Assembly: GCA_950106755.1 (NCBI GenBank)
Contig: OX467087.1
Location: 20,154,047-20,218,046 of the forward strand
Origin: Climacium dendroides
Lineage: Eukaryota > Streptophyta > Bryopsida > Hypnales > Climaciaceae
DNA: 64,000 bases
Direction: 5' to 3'
The translations under genes and the position numbers were made by a program. The stretch's first letter is position 1. Each line of letters begins with the position of its first letter. Shown here piece after piece: positions 51,406 to 63,473 of this stretch. Below the pieces are notes generated by a model, which had not been told where the DNA came from, searched no databases, and saw nothing but the letters and a program-made list of their open reading frames with translations.

Positions 51406-51670
51406 CATCATACGAGGCATCACAAAGTTTAGACCCTACAATTTGTTAACAGTTATCATGTGGTTATCATTTGGTTATCATTGTTTCATGGGTTTGCACG
51501 TTAATTATAATTTATCGCATCATTATAATGCATTACTTGCAATTGCATCGTAACGATGCATAATAAATCATTGAAATGATGTGATAAATTGTAATTAACA
51601 TGCGAACCCATAAAACAATGATAACCACATGATAATTGTTGACAAACCATAGGGTTTAAACTGTATGATG
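51406..51670. mobile_element. MITE-like hairpin element, 265 bp
   Basis: Almost the whole element is an imperfect inverted repeat. CATCATAC at 51406 pairs with GTATGATG at 51670. Inward, GTTTAGACCCT pairs with AGGGTTTAAAC, TTATCATGTGGTTATCA with its complement, and TTAATTATAATTTATC with GATAAATTGTAATTAA. The left arm carries a ~12-nt insertion and an 11-nt duplication. No open frame lies inside and no clear target-site duplication is visible. It fits a foldback or MITE transposon. Confidence 0.75.
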
Positions 51671-53039
51671 AGTAGCTCATTAAGGCCTCACCTTCTTCAC
51701 TAAACCAACAATTAGAAACATTTAAAAGGTCAAGTAGAAGCTAAAAAAAGAATGAAGTGGGGATTAGGAAAGTGAAGGTTATTTATCAATGTTGTAAGGA
51801 AAATAGTGTAGAAAAGAAAGAAGTGGGAGAAGAAAGAGGAAAGAGGGAGAAGGAAGAATGGGAAGATAGTTAGAAGTAGGAGTTAGCTAGAACACAAAGA
51901 CTTATATTGAAACCCCAACTTATAAAAAATTATCATAAAATTGGTAAATTTTCACAAGAACAAAAATGGAAAATGGAAAAATGTTGGAGGAAATCTTGAC
52001 AACCTAATCATGGACATTCAATTTGAGGTATGACCCAAATTCCCCCTTTTCATTTCAAGCTTCAATTGGGGCAAAGTTAGGGTGCAAGTTAGATCTTTAG
52101 GAAGAAGTAGCTAGTTAAGGTAGAATTGCCCATTATTGTCATCCACCTAATTCTGCCAAAAAGTATATTATAAATGGCATAAGCATTGTATTGTAAAAGT
52201 TTCTTCTCCGGTAGAAACTTTGCTCAAAAGGAAAAATCAATTTTCAATACTACCAAATAATTCTTGCTAATATAAAAAGGATATTAAAGTTGGAGTTAAA
52301 TGGAGTTAATTTGGCAAGATTGAAAAAAAGACAAATAGGCATAATGATCCTTTAAATCAAATGTTGGACTAGTTGTCATGTAGTCATTGGAACTATTTAG
52401 CTAAGATCAATTGGTCTTTAGTTCATATCAAAGACTATTTTCCATGTATGGCCCATTGAGGATTTATATTAGTGTATTCCTTCAATTGAAATATTACTTT
52501 GTCTATTTGTAATGATTATAGTTATATGGGATAAATTCTTTGAGTGAAAAAAATTATTGTTATTTGTGTTTGAAATTGAATTATTGCCAATTATATTGTG
52601 TTAGGCTACTACATGCATGAGTTGCCACAAGCTGAGGTTAATCTTATTGTTATGTTGAGAGATTGAATGACAAGAATGATGATCAAATAGGTCAATTTGG
52701 AATTATGGGAGAATAGTTGTTTAAGTAGGACTATTGTCTAGAAGTTCAAAGAATTATCCAAGAAAGATGGCAAGTACTATTGTCAAGTTATATGAACAAA
52801 ATAATTTTCTTGGTGGTTTGAAGGTGCCAATAAAATTGAATAAAATTATTGAAAATTGAAGTTGATTAATTGCTTCTTCATTATTATTTGTGTTGTTCTT
52901 AGTAATTCATTATTACCAAGTATAAAACCATGTTCTTTAGGAAAATTGAATTGTAACATGAAATGATCAAGGGGCCAAGGATCTAGTATACACTTACCCT
53001 TACGCATGGATGATAATTCACAATCCATCCATTAGTCAA
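51671..53039. other. AT-rich intergenic DNA, no gene seen
   Basis: A purine-rich, AAG/GGA-biased patch near 51720-51900 is followed by AT-rich DNA. No gene is supported. Confidence 0.45.
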
Positions 53040-53900
53040 TTTGTCCCAATGTGGCAATGTGCAAGGCATGAAGTTTGATTATACATTTCTAGCTAATTGT
53101 TTCTTCTTGAAATACAACCTGATCAATGTGTCAAAAACTTGATTGGTCCAATGACTTAGCTATGGCTTTCCTCTACAAAGACTACTTGATTGTTTTGTTC
53201 TATTCACTTTAGCTTCCAAGCTAAGAATCGGACTTGCACTTCTATTAACAATAACTATTCCAAAATAATTATCCAATCAATGAACTAAACTGAGATGTGG
53301 TGCAAGAATGTGTGGATTCTATAACAATTGATCATTCAAATGCATAAGACAAGAAATTAACCATTCAACCACAAAGCATCTCTTTGACAATTTGTAATTT
53401 AACAAATCTCATTTTACAACTTAAGCAAGCCCTAATCACATAGAAGCTTTTGGCATACACTTCTAGGATCGATTTGACACAAGAAATATAACATTACAAT
53501 GAGCAATAATGGTCATGCATGCAACATTACTTGTCAATTTGGCACTACAAACAACAACCATCAAATTGGACAATTTGTCATACAAACAATACATATGCAC
53601 ATCTTAAACCATTCATCTCTAGCTATTAATACTACTTGCCATCAATAAATACAACACAATAATTTAGTCAATTGGTTATGGTTTTAAGACAATTTGACTT
53701 TGAAAATAACAAACTTTGAATCATTCAATCCAACTTGGCCTAAAATTTACTTGGCCTAAAAAGATCCAGTTTTACATTCCTCTCCTAACAAGATGTGCTT
53801 GTGACTTTATCAATTCAACATTGTCTAGGTGAAAGTTGGCCATAGCTATAAGTGCAACACAAGTTAACCCCTTTAGTTAGCACTCTAATGTCCCAATTCT
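53040..53900. repeat. Second block of GTCAATTTG-like words
   Basis: Words such as TCAATTTGTCCCAAT (53036), TTGTCAATTTGGCAC (53531), TTGGACAATTTGTC (53566) and GTCAATTGGTTATGG (53668) recur here, as in 1.74-2.3 kb. It is probably the same diverged repeat family. The boundaries are approximate. Confidence 0.35.
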
Positions 53901-54323
53901 GAATGATGATCACAAAATCTCCAAGGTTTTTTTTACCACAAAACTTCTCATTCATCCAAACCAATGCTTGACTTTTTTTTTAAAAACTTTCCGTAGGATG
54001 AATTTCATGAAATTGAGGTAACTAATATATATATTTATAAAGATCAGAGCAAAAATATACAAAAAAAAAATTTGTAGACCAGTGTCTTGCTCCATGAGGT
54101 GGACGAGAAGAAAGAAAGAGAGTATAGCACATATCACCTTGCATGCCAACTCCTCCTTCAACAATTTTCTGACGATGTGATGTAACCGAGAGTGGTATGC
54201 CGTTTGACGTAAATTCACATCATTGTATTGATCTCCTGGCCCTTCTGGATTTGTTAAAGTTAATCCTTGTTTCACTACGGGAATATCAAAGAATTCCTAG
54301 ATGATATTGCACTATGATATTAT

Positions 54324-54560
54324 GCCATATTTAACTATTTTTGGACTTTGCAAAGTCCAAAATTGGTAAAGGGACATCTAAGACAGTTGTAGACTTTGAT
54401 TTCTATAAATTTTAGGAATCTAGACATGATATAGATTTTGGACTAGGTGGTTTGAAAAATATACAACAAGTTTAGATTTTAGATATCTATGACGGTGGGA
54501 GATCTCCTGCTGAACAAAGTCCAAAATTCCCTGAAAAGTCCAAAAGTAGTTAAATATGGT
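54324..54560. mobile_element. MITE-like element with 27-bp terminal inverted repeats, 237 bp
   Basis: GCCATATTTAACTATTTTTG at 54324 (27 bp to 54350) pairs with the reverse complement of 54534-54560, 24 of 27 matching. CAAAGTCCAAAATT also occurs as a direct repeat just inside each end (54350 and 54515). The interior is AT-rich and non-coding. A short ATTA-like flank may be a target duplication, but this is not certain. Confidence 0.65.
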
Positions 54561-56200
54561 ATTACAGGGGAATCAGAGACAAGCAGTCATCGAGGAAAAT
54601 CAGTTCAATCTTACAAACTTTCCCTGTTGTCAAATGGAAAGCCGGGAGTGGAAATCCAGGAACCACAGATATTGAAGAAATCTCTCTCTGAAGCTTGTTC
54701 GCATACATGACAGTGGTCCAAATTTGAAGCAAGCTAGCTTGTTATTTGAAGATTGCTGTGTAGACCTCTGTTATCTAATGAGACCCTAGGAAGGGCTACC
54801 ATTCAATGTCCACATTAACATCAAAATCCTACATTATTTAGCAGTATGACCAAGAAAATGGTTGTGAAGGAGCTACAGGTTTGTGCGGTCCAGCGGCAGA
54901 GCAACAAAATCGATCCCGCAGACTGCATCGCTCCTCTTCACAGCCATAGTCGATCGGACATACTGAGACAACATGGCGCACTCTTCTTCTTTGCGCACAG
55001 CATTCAGCCAATTGACTATAATCACTGCTAATTCCTACAACTCTTGACCCATCATGAAAGTCACAAACTAAGGTTGTAATGACCTTCATGCTCGGAGAAA
55101 ATCTTGGAGCGCCACGAATGTCGAGAATTCTCATCGCGACCTTTACAATTACATCCAGGTCCAGGAAAGCTTCCTTTGCGTCCTGACTGCTGCTCCTCTT
55201 TAAGTGAGCCACTCAATCGAATCCACACCACAATCAATAAAAGGAGTCAAGTCTTTGCAAGAGCCCAAATCTAGCATCAGTGCAGACTGCTAGACCGACG
55301 ATTGATGCAGACTCTGTCAGAAAACAAGATGGCTCCCTTTTATTGACTGCGGCAAGGATGCGGTCAAGAATATATCTACAAGCAACACAGGGCAACTGCA
55401 TACTCCACACAGACAGACTAATCTCAGATACTCCGGCCAATGAATTGAAAAACTAACGAGGTATGAATCTGGATATGAACGCTTAACTACAAGACGTAGG
55501 CGCTTCAGAAAGATTTCAGAACAGAAGCTGCAAACTTGACCACTCGTAACCCAACTGAACCAGGACGTATGCCCAAAAGAAGAGCAATCCAACCCACGAT
55601 GAATATTGACCTAGATGAATATTGACCTGTCAAAAGCACAACCTTTAGGTCCTTTAAGACCAGGAAAAACGCGTTAAAATACGCACTGGCATTGATCATT
55701 ATGTACGCAAATGCATGCATCGGTTCTGTCTCTTGGACTGCACCTGATCGCTTCCAGCTGTGGTTGCAACATGGTTGCAAACTTGCACTGCAGTGAGCTC
55801 AGCTGACTTTACGACGGGGGAGCTCTTGTAAAGCCGAGAATCCAGGTCTTTACTGGCATATCCAAGCAGGACATTCCTCTGCACTTCGAGCCCTGTTTGT
55901 GACTTCCTGTTTCCTCTTTCTACTCTACTGTACATGTACTCCTCTTTTATTAGTGCTCACAACATGTGTCTAAACTTACCAAAACTTCGACCAACAACCT
56001 TTTACAGGTAGAAAAATGGGAATACCAGTGCTAAATTTTGAAATTTTAATACGGAGTCCGTGTTTTTAAATAGGAATCTGAGTTAAATTGTAGCGAACAT
56101 TCTTGCTGTGATATGAATTCCTAATTGAGCTTCTCCGAAACCGGAATTGTCTTTGCCGACTTTCACGATGCTTTCACGACGTGAACAGAGCTGCAAGGGT
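54561..56200 (-). other. GC-richer island, possible unrecognised or decayed gene
   Basis: Composition rises well above the surroundings over about 54.85-56.0 kb, much as it does at the real genes here. On the minus strand several moderate open frames lie in sequence (55935-55699, 55780-55505, 55592-55317, 55440-55234, 55212-54838) with splice-like signals such as GTGCAG near 55883 and GGTAAGTTT near 55980. One frame has a hydrophobic stretch (SIFIVGWIALLLGI). I recognise no family and could not join the frames into one consistent protein. It could be a lineage-specific gene, a non-coding transcript or a pseudogene. Confidence 0.25.
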
Positions 56201-58544
56201 GAAAATACATTTAGAAGAAGCTTCGGCCTTGCTGTCAATGAAACAAAAAGCAACCAAAGAATTCAAGTGCAATGTTAAAACTATAATATCGGTAGTCTAA
56301 TCCCAATCCTTGAATTAATTGATAAGTCCCTGTTGGGCCTTTAGCAAAGTATAATAGCTTTTTATGCCAGCATGGGGAGGACCGTTGCGTAATGATACAA
56401 TGTTGTATTGTGAGCCTCCTTGAAAATTTTGTGAGCCGACAATTTCGATTCTCTTCTTGCCACTGTTGCACACTTCCATTATTATAAAAGGATTCCAACT
56501 TTTTTAAAATCTTTTATGCAAAGAGTGGTCAATTCTACAGGCATGGAAGTCCACCATTGAGTTATAATATTGACACAATTGGAGCAGGAGTTAGTTTCAC
56601 TATTAATTTTTCACCACGACGTCCGGCCTTTCTTGTCGACTTTGTTGGAATGAGCTTCACATGTTTTGGGCCTGTTGGCATCTTTGCAGATTCTAATCTG
56701 ATGCCACAAAGATGCTTTCCTTAAAGCAGCTCTAAAGGCACATACCTACAAAAGTCAAGCAGTCGGAACTGACCAGTCTTTTGGGGTTTTTTTGGGCTCT
56801 CTGTGCACTAGAAAAAAAAATAATTTGGCTTAAAAATGCCAAAAAACTTGGGTGAAATTGTCAAATTTTGGATGAAAATTGAATTATAGACATGTGATAT
56901 GTGCTAGTGTGATATTTTCTATTCAATATGTGGATGAATGTTGAAATGTAAAGTACCACTATAACATTTTATATCACCACTTTGGCACTTCTAAAAAAAT
57001 GAAAAAAAAGACCTAAAATTGACCCTAGATTGTTAAAGAACGAGGCTAGGAACACTTTAATCTTTTATTGAATTTCAAAGTTCTTCATTTTGTATGTTCC
57101 CACTTAGAAGCTATTACGATTGAATTTTTATTTATTTATTTATTTTGAAGAGGTGTAATTACATATCTTCTATTTGTACTACAAATTTCAGATTTTTTGT
57201 GATAATTTGAAATTGTTTTGAATTTTTGAAACAAAATTGATATCAAATGCAAAAATATGCTCAAAAAATTTGAAAATTTATCCATAGGTGTACATAACAT
57301 TTTAGAACATCATAGTGCAAAATCATTTACCATGTCATTCTAAAATTAGAAAACCAACACTCCATAGTAATAGGCCTAAAGTATAAATCACAATAAACTA
57401 TGGAATTTTAGGAATTTTTCAAATTTTCAAATTTTTAGTTTTGATGAGCCTCAGTTCATTTATTTGGTCTCAAATTTTAAGAAAAAATCATTTTTATGAC
57501 TCAAAATCACATCAAGAGGAAGGACCCAACAAGGGTTTGCTGAACAATATTTTATTCAAAAGTGATAGAATTTTTTAAAAGAACATTAGGTGATATATTC
57601 TTTTATTTTCAATTCTTGGATGAAACTATTGAATTCTTACATATTCTTAGGAAAATATAGCTCTATGGAAGATGAACAATTTTCATTTCATCCACATATT
57701 TTATATTTCATCTATTTATATAGATGTAGACAACTACATCAGTTCAACAAAAATTCTTCAATTGTAAGGACCTATAAGATGTTGAAATATACCATGAGAT
57801 AATGATTCATAGATCAAGCATTTTTGTATGTTAGTAGAAAAAGTTTAGAATACCACAATGAGGCAATATTTGACACCATTTCAAAATATGTATTCAAACA
57901 TTTCCCACAAAAAAGAATTGGACAAAAAATTGCAATTTTTCATCTTTTGTACCTTTATAATGTCATCCATTAGTTGATAATTGGCTATTGCAACATTACA
58001 ATGTTAATTTGATATGCATGGATAGAATCCAAAGTACAATTAGGTATTCATTTTGTACTTGTAGACAAATGAGAAAGTAAATTCTTAGAAATAATAATGT
58101 AATTTGGAGAATTTTTATAATATCTTGTGAATTTCCAAAGTCAAGCTTTAATGAAACCTCAAAGTGTTTTATAGGTGCCTTGATAAGTACATCTTTGAAG
58201 TACCTTTAGAAAAATCTAAAACCATATATTAATTAAAGGTTCTATTATTTTATATAAAACTATATTGAACTATGAGTAAAGTTGGAGACATTCTATAAGA
58301 ATGGTTTGAGGTCATACTAGTAACATAATATTACAAGGTGAAAAAAAAACTTGATGTCAAGAGAGAGAGTATGGCTTGAAGTTGTAGTACCCAAAGTGGT
58401 GTTTGTAGAGCACTTCATAAATGAAGGCCTCAATGAAATCACACTCCAACATAATGAATAAAAAGATAGAAACATAGAAACTAATTTGCGGTTTATTTCA
58501 AGATCAAAAGTCCAAAGATGGGAAAGGAAAAAAGAAAGGATTGC
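56201..58544. other. AT-rich intergenic DNA, no gene seen
   Basis: The segment is AT-rich with poly-A runs. No gene, hairpin or tandem array of note was found. Confidence 0.5.
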
Positions 58545-58690
58545 AAAAAACCTTGGTGTTGCACAAATTAGAATACAAACATGGCAAGAGTCAAAATCAA
58601 AGCTACAATGTTGATAATTACAACCAAGAGATGTAATGTAGCATAATATCAAATTGGTGAAGAGTTGGATGAAACTCAACAAGAAGCAAA
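58545..58690 (-). pseudogene. Decayed partial copy 2 of the RPL18a-like 3' end
   Basis: The reverse complement carries TTGCTTCTTGTTGAGTTTCATC, then a stretch like ATCAACATTGTAGCTTTGAT, then GTGCAACACCAAGG. These are colinear with the gene at 59285-59593. About 70 bp of the central coding sequence is missing and the frame is broken. Confidence 0.65.
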
Positions 58691-58859
58691 AGGCATGAGC
58701 AAGTAATTTCCTTCCTTAGTTTCTACAAATTATAACTACAAAAATTGACATGTATAACTTACAACAACTTGATTTACCCCTAAGAAAACAAATAGAAATT
58801 CAAGATGAACAAATAATCTTACTATACTTAGGACCAAAAATTTGGGGATAGAAGAGGAA

Positions 58860-59015
58860 GAAAAGGATTTGAAGAATTTTGGCGTTTCACAACCATGACA
58901 AGCACAACCAATCTCAAAGCCATGGTATTGCCATAGACAACTAAGAAATGTAAAGTAGCTTAGTATCAAAACAAAGGTTGGATCAAGTTCAGCAATAAGC
59001 AAAAGGCATCAACAA
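58860..59015 (-). pseudogene. Decayed partial copy 1 of the RPL18a-like 3' end
   Basis: The reverse complement is colinear with the same part of the gene: TTGCTGAACTTGATCC, TATGGCAATACCATGGCTTTGA, ATTGGTTGTGCTTG and AAACGCCAAAATTCTTC. It lacks the same ~70-bp internal segment as the other relic, which suggests that the two relics share a common deleted ancestor. Confidence 0.6.
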
Positions 59016-59284
59016 TTTTCTTTCCTTCTCATTTTCTAAAGTGTAAGGAACTCCATCCAATTTAAATGGTTGGTGTAAATGAAAAGTTTGCTCACCTAAG
59101 TTGTCATTTTCTACTAGTACAAAGTAGATATAACTTAAAAAATTGACAACTATAACATACAACTTGAATAACCTCTAAAGGACAATTATCCTTCCAAAAG
59201 ACAACTCAAAATTTGAATAGGAAAATATACTATTGCTATAGCTTAGGATTAAAAGACTAGGGTTGGAAGTGGTGAAGGCAAGGT

Positions 59285-59593
59285 TTAGAAGAAGCCTTGG
59301 TGTTGCACAAAGAGCGCAAGCAAAGCCAATCCCAGAGCCACAATATTGATAAGAGTAGCAATGGCACATGCGGTCAAGCCCGGCCTCTCACGTGGATCAT
59401 TTTGGCATTGAACTAAAAACAAATAGGTGGCGTAGTACCATGACAATGGCAAGATGAAGCCCAACAAGAAGCAACACCACCCCACCCCACACCCACAATA
59501 TGGCAATGCCCTATTATACAACCCCATATTTGGTTGTTGCCAGGCCTCTTCTAGCCCTACCAACACTCCATTCTCTCCTACAGACAACAACAT
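59285..59593 (-). CDS. Small membrane protein of the plant RPL18a-like family
   Basis: This 102-codon frame carries the hallmarks of the plant 60S ribosomal protein L18a-like family, which despite its name consists of small membrane proteins of unknown role. Residues 29-60 read ALPYCGCGVGWCCFLLGF and continue into a WYY segment that gives the first membrane span. Residues 65-80 contain NDPRERPGLTACAIAT, the family's conserved loop and start of the second span, and the protein ends about 10 residues after it. The usual Pro-Cys-Cys is Pro-Tyr-Cys here. The ATG at 59593 may not be the true start, since relatives often have a longer Pro/Tyr-rich N-terminus on an upstream exon. Two truncated relics lie just downstream. 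Confidence 0.6.
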   Translation of the reverse strand: MLLSVGENGVLVGLEEAWQQPNMGLYNRALPYCGCGVGWCCFLLGFILPLSWYYATYLFLVQCQNDPRERPGLTACAIATLINIVALGLALLALFVQHQGFF

Positions 59594-61545
59594 TTAGTAT
59601 GGACTCATTGCCATTGTGTGACGCCATGAGCTTCGTCTCTCCCTCACCTCACCCATGCAACTTTTGCATCTCCAAATCAAGTTATTACAATTGCCGATTT
59701 GTTGTCACATTGAAAAGAAGGTTATCTCCCATTGAACTTGTGAGAAGATGAAAACCTGTTTGCATCTGAAAAGATAACATAGTCTTTGTTTGAGATCAAA
59801 AGGATTGAATTGACTCTTTCATGTATCAAACATGATGCTCTTCCATTGGAAAGATAATATAGGGTTTTGGTTCTATGTTTGAGAGTCAAAGAAATGAAAT
59901 GATTCTTTCAAAAAGAGGCCATAAAATTTTTAAATGACTTTGTTGAATTCTCTAAATTGACATAAAAAAGATTCCCAAACATGCAACGTTATTCTCACTT
60001 CGCCTATGTGCTTGCAAATTCTATTGTCAATTCATCACCAAGCAACTTGAAATGATAGCTAGCTCTCCCAATAAACTTGTAAGCCACATGCAATTGGTTT
60101 GCATTGGAAAAAAAGTGGGTCTATACTTGCGATCCAAACAAATGAAATGATTATTTCAAATGTCCATGGCATGACATTCTACACATTGAACCCTCATTGA
60201 ACACTCTCAATTGTAATGAAAGGGATGCCAAACATACACCACTACTCTCACTTCTCTCATGTGTTTGGATCTTAAAAACAAATCTATTGCCAAGTTATCA
60301 CTACTCTCCCAATACACGTGCAAGGAGATTCATTGCCCATAGGAAAGAGAAAAAGTTCATAGATCAAAACAAATGAAAAAATTCTTTCTGAAAGTAACCA
60401 AAGCATGAGAATACCTTTTGAATACTCTGTGCTTGGGTGGGACTCCTCTTCATGCCAAATTAAAGAATTATTCTCACTTCGCCGCGCCTTTGCATCTTCA
60501 TGTACAATTGATCACGACTCTCAAACGAAAGCTATCTCAAACTGAATGATGCACCACACATTTTGATATATTGGCATTATTATTCCTGATGAGCGCCTGG
60601 AATACAATGGATACGGTATAATTACAAGCCCTGTTGAATTGGTGCTCTTCAGGAACTAATTGCTCCATTATCAGACGGAATTGACGTTATACTGATAATA
60701 CCTCGTGGATATACTATATTCTGAGTTCTTTCCTTTGCAATCTAAATGAATGGAGTCCTTGCAACATCGGTCCCTGAATTGAAGTGTAGTGCATCCATTG
60801 TTCAAGGAAGCGCGTGCTTGCCTGGGGCTCAAGGACTTACTGAAAATTTTGCAGCGTGATCAAGTGATGGGTTCCTCAAATTGCCATACTAACTGTATAT
60901 ATATATTCACTGAAACGGTGAAGTTCCAAGAACTTGGGTCTGGGCACCACACCTGACGGGAATCTCAGATGTACACGTGTCCCACAAAGTCAATTTCGTT
61001 AAAATGGCTAACTGATTCCTTTGTAACGGCATGGTTGATCCCCAAGCGCTGGAGGAAAACGAAACGCTCGATTTAATTAGGCCACCGAAAGGGTGAAGAG
61101 GGAGGGAATCCTTACTGACCTTACATATATGCTGGAATACAATGTTGTGATTGAAATGCAGAAAGCGTGATAAAATTTTCAAGGTTTAATGTAAAAAGTT
61201 CGATCCCACGTCAAAATGCCCCGAGGAAAGGACTTGACGTTCTACTTACTGTTGTGCACTTCAGAAATTAATCGATGTCTCCATTTTGGAGTTGTGAAAG
61301 TCTGAACTTTAAATATGCTATTCATTTGTACCAAGTGTAACTAGCTGGTCATTCAAACATGAGATTCAATCCAGCGGAAGCTTGAAGCTTACTTAAGAAA
61401 CTTGAACGCATTTTCCATCATGTGAATTCAACTGAATAGTTGAAAAGCTCCACGATGCAATACGGTGCCAACTTCCACATAAATTGAATTGTTCAAACAG
61501 ATCCGTAGGCTTCTGCGCTGTACCTATTCTTCCAAAAGCAGTGCT
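59594..61545. other. Intergenic DNA upstream of the RPL18a-like gene
   Basis: The proximal part may hold the gene's promoter or an upstream exon. Diverged direct similarities occur (CTTACTTCTC-type words with CAAATCT near 60000, 60250 and 60480). GC rises modestly over 60.55-61.5 kb without a recognisable gene. Confidence 0.4.
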
Positions 61546-61549
61546 CAGA

Positions 61550-62742
61550 ATTTGTAAATGTAAGCTTGCACGTAACCGCAGCTCCTGCACCTGCACGTCG
61601 CCATCGCAACTTACAATGAACTAAATGTAATTAAATAATTAATGGTCAGGAGTGCTAGCCAGGCCGGCAAATGAAAGCTCCATGCATGGTCCACAATGTG
61701 CAGATACACCAAGCGACCGAGCTGAGTGACTGACTTATGCCCTGTACTAGCTGCATTTGACTGGACGGATGTACAACGTCGACGTTTCTGCCTGGTCACT
61801 TAATTGTTGGAGTCACTCCAAATTGGATCATGGCCATTGGAAAGGGATCAAGCTCCAGCTAGTTATTGTTAGCCCCTGTTGACAACTAAATGTCCGTCAA
61901 CGTTTGTGAATGGAAGCCATCTCTCGATCACACAAAGTGGCCGCCCAGCCTTGGCGACACTCTATGGAATGTGAAGGTCAAACCAATTCACAAAAATCCC
62001 ATGCGCTTGCAAATACTAATGTAAAAATAATAATGAATGAATTCAATCAATATATGAACGTAACGATCGTGGAATACGTCCTGCTCAAGCTACTGCAAGG
62101 AGATAACTCTGGAAGTCAAAATGATTTCGGCTGCAACTATATGCCTGGGTCCTTTCCGAAATAATTTTGACTTCCAGAGTTATCACCTTGCAGTAGCTTG
62201 AGCAGGACATATTCCACGATTGTTACGTTCATATATTGATTGGATTCAATCATTATTATTGTTATGTTAGTATTTGCAAGCGCATGGGATTTTTGTGAAT
62301 TGGTTTGACCTTCACATTCCACAAAGTGTCACCAAGGCTGGGCGGCCACTTTAATTTGCGTGATCGAGAGATGGCTTCCATTCACAAACGTTGACGGACA
62401 TTTAGTTGTCAACAGGGGCTAACAATAACTAGCTGGAGCTTGATCCCTTTCCAATGGCCATGATCCAATTTGGAGTGACTCCAACAATTAAGTGACCAGG
62501 CAGAAACATCGACGCTGTACATCCGTCCAGTCAAATGCAGCTAGTACAGGGCATCAGTCAGTCACTCAGCTTGGTCTCTTGATATATCTGCACATTGTGG
62601 ACCATGCATGGAGCTTTCATTTGCCGGCCTGGCTAGCACTCCTGACCATTAATTTTTTAATTACATTTAGTTCATTGTAAGTTGCGATGGCGACGTGCAG
62701 GTGCAGGAGCTGCGGTTACGTGCAAGCTTACAATTACAAGCT
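61550..62742. repeat. Long imperfect palindrome, ~570-bp arms, 25-nt loop
   Basis: The left arm (about 61561-62130) and right arm (62156-62730) are reverse complements at an estimated 93-95%, with a few small indels. The loop is 62131-62155. TAAGCTTGCACGTAACCGC at the left end pairs with GCGGTTACGTGCAAGCTTA at the right end, and weaker pairing extends ~10-12 nt outward. Matching frames of ~60 codons on opposite strands are mirror products of the palindrome, not genes. A foldback-type transposon or a hairpin-RNA locus is likely. Confidence 0.92.
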
Positions 62743-63473
62743 AGTTCTGAAGAATTCAGGAGTGTTGCAAGGACTCCGTTTCGGTTGCAAAGAAACGAAC
62801 TCTGAAGACTATAGGAGGACTCTGAAGAATTCAGGAGGTATGAAAGTCAATTTCAGTATAATGTAGCAATTTAGAGGACCAGAATTGTAGTTAACATCCT
62901 ATTAAACAATTAAAGCTTTTTAAACCATGACTCACATAGATTGAATTCCTAGGTCCTCATTTAGAAAAGTGTGACTAATGCAATGAATCTCCTCTCCACT
63001 CTCCATGAGAAGACTATATAAGTTTTAATCAAATTAATAACATTTTAAAACCCAAAGGGTAACATTAAAGAACTATCTTAGGAAGCTAATGAAGAGACTC
63101 CAGTTTTAAATAGTGCACTAGGTATTGAATTTGAGTCTATTCTTTCTAATTGTGCATCTCAAGCGTTAGGGTCAACTTTTGGAGGGACTCCAAGAACAAG
63201 ACAGACTAAGAAATTGCTAAGCAGGAGTAGTAACCTCCGATCCCGGAGCAACATTTAATTAATGAAAACACTTGAATTTGAAAGTACATCATGAAGAGAG
63301 CGAATACATATACTAATGATGAAGGAAATGAACGATGGGAGAAAATTGGTTCAAGAAAGAAGTGAAACTATCCAAGGACTACATCGAAGGAAGGTAGAAA
63401 GAAGCATGAATACTACCAAAAACAACAAACCAAAGACTTGGAAACAAGCTGACCGAAAATGGAAGAATGACAG
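62743..63473. other. Intergenic DNA, no gene seen
   Basis: A short direct repeat (GAAGAATTCAGGAG twice, near 62750 and 62825) follows the palindrome. The rest is AT-rich with no supported gene. Confidence 0.45.

Noticed and set aside
54489..54710. 73-codon plus-strand frame
   Set aside because: It starts inside the MITE-like element and has no recognisable domain or splice context.
61611..62680. Pairs of similar ~60-85 codon frames on opposite strands
   Set aside because: They are mirror images produced by the long palindrome, not independent genes.
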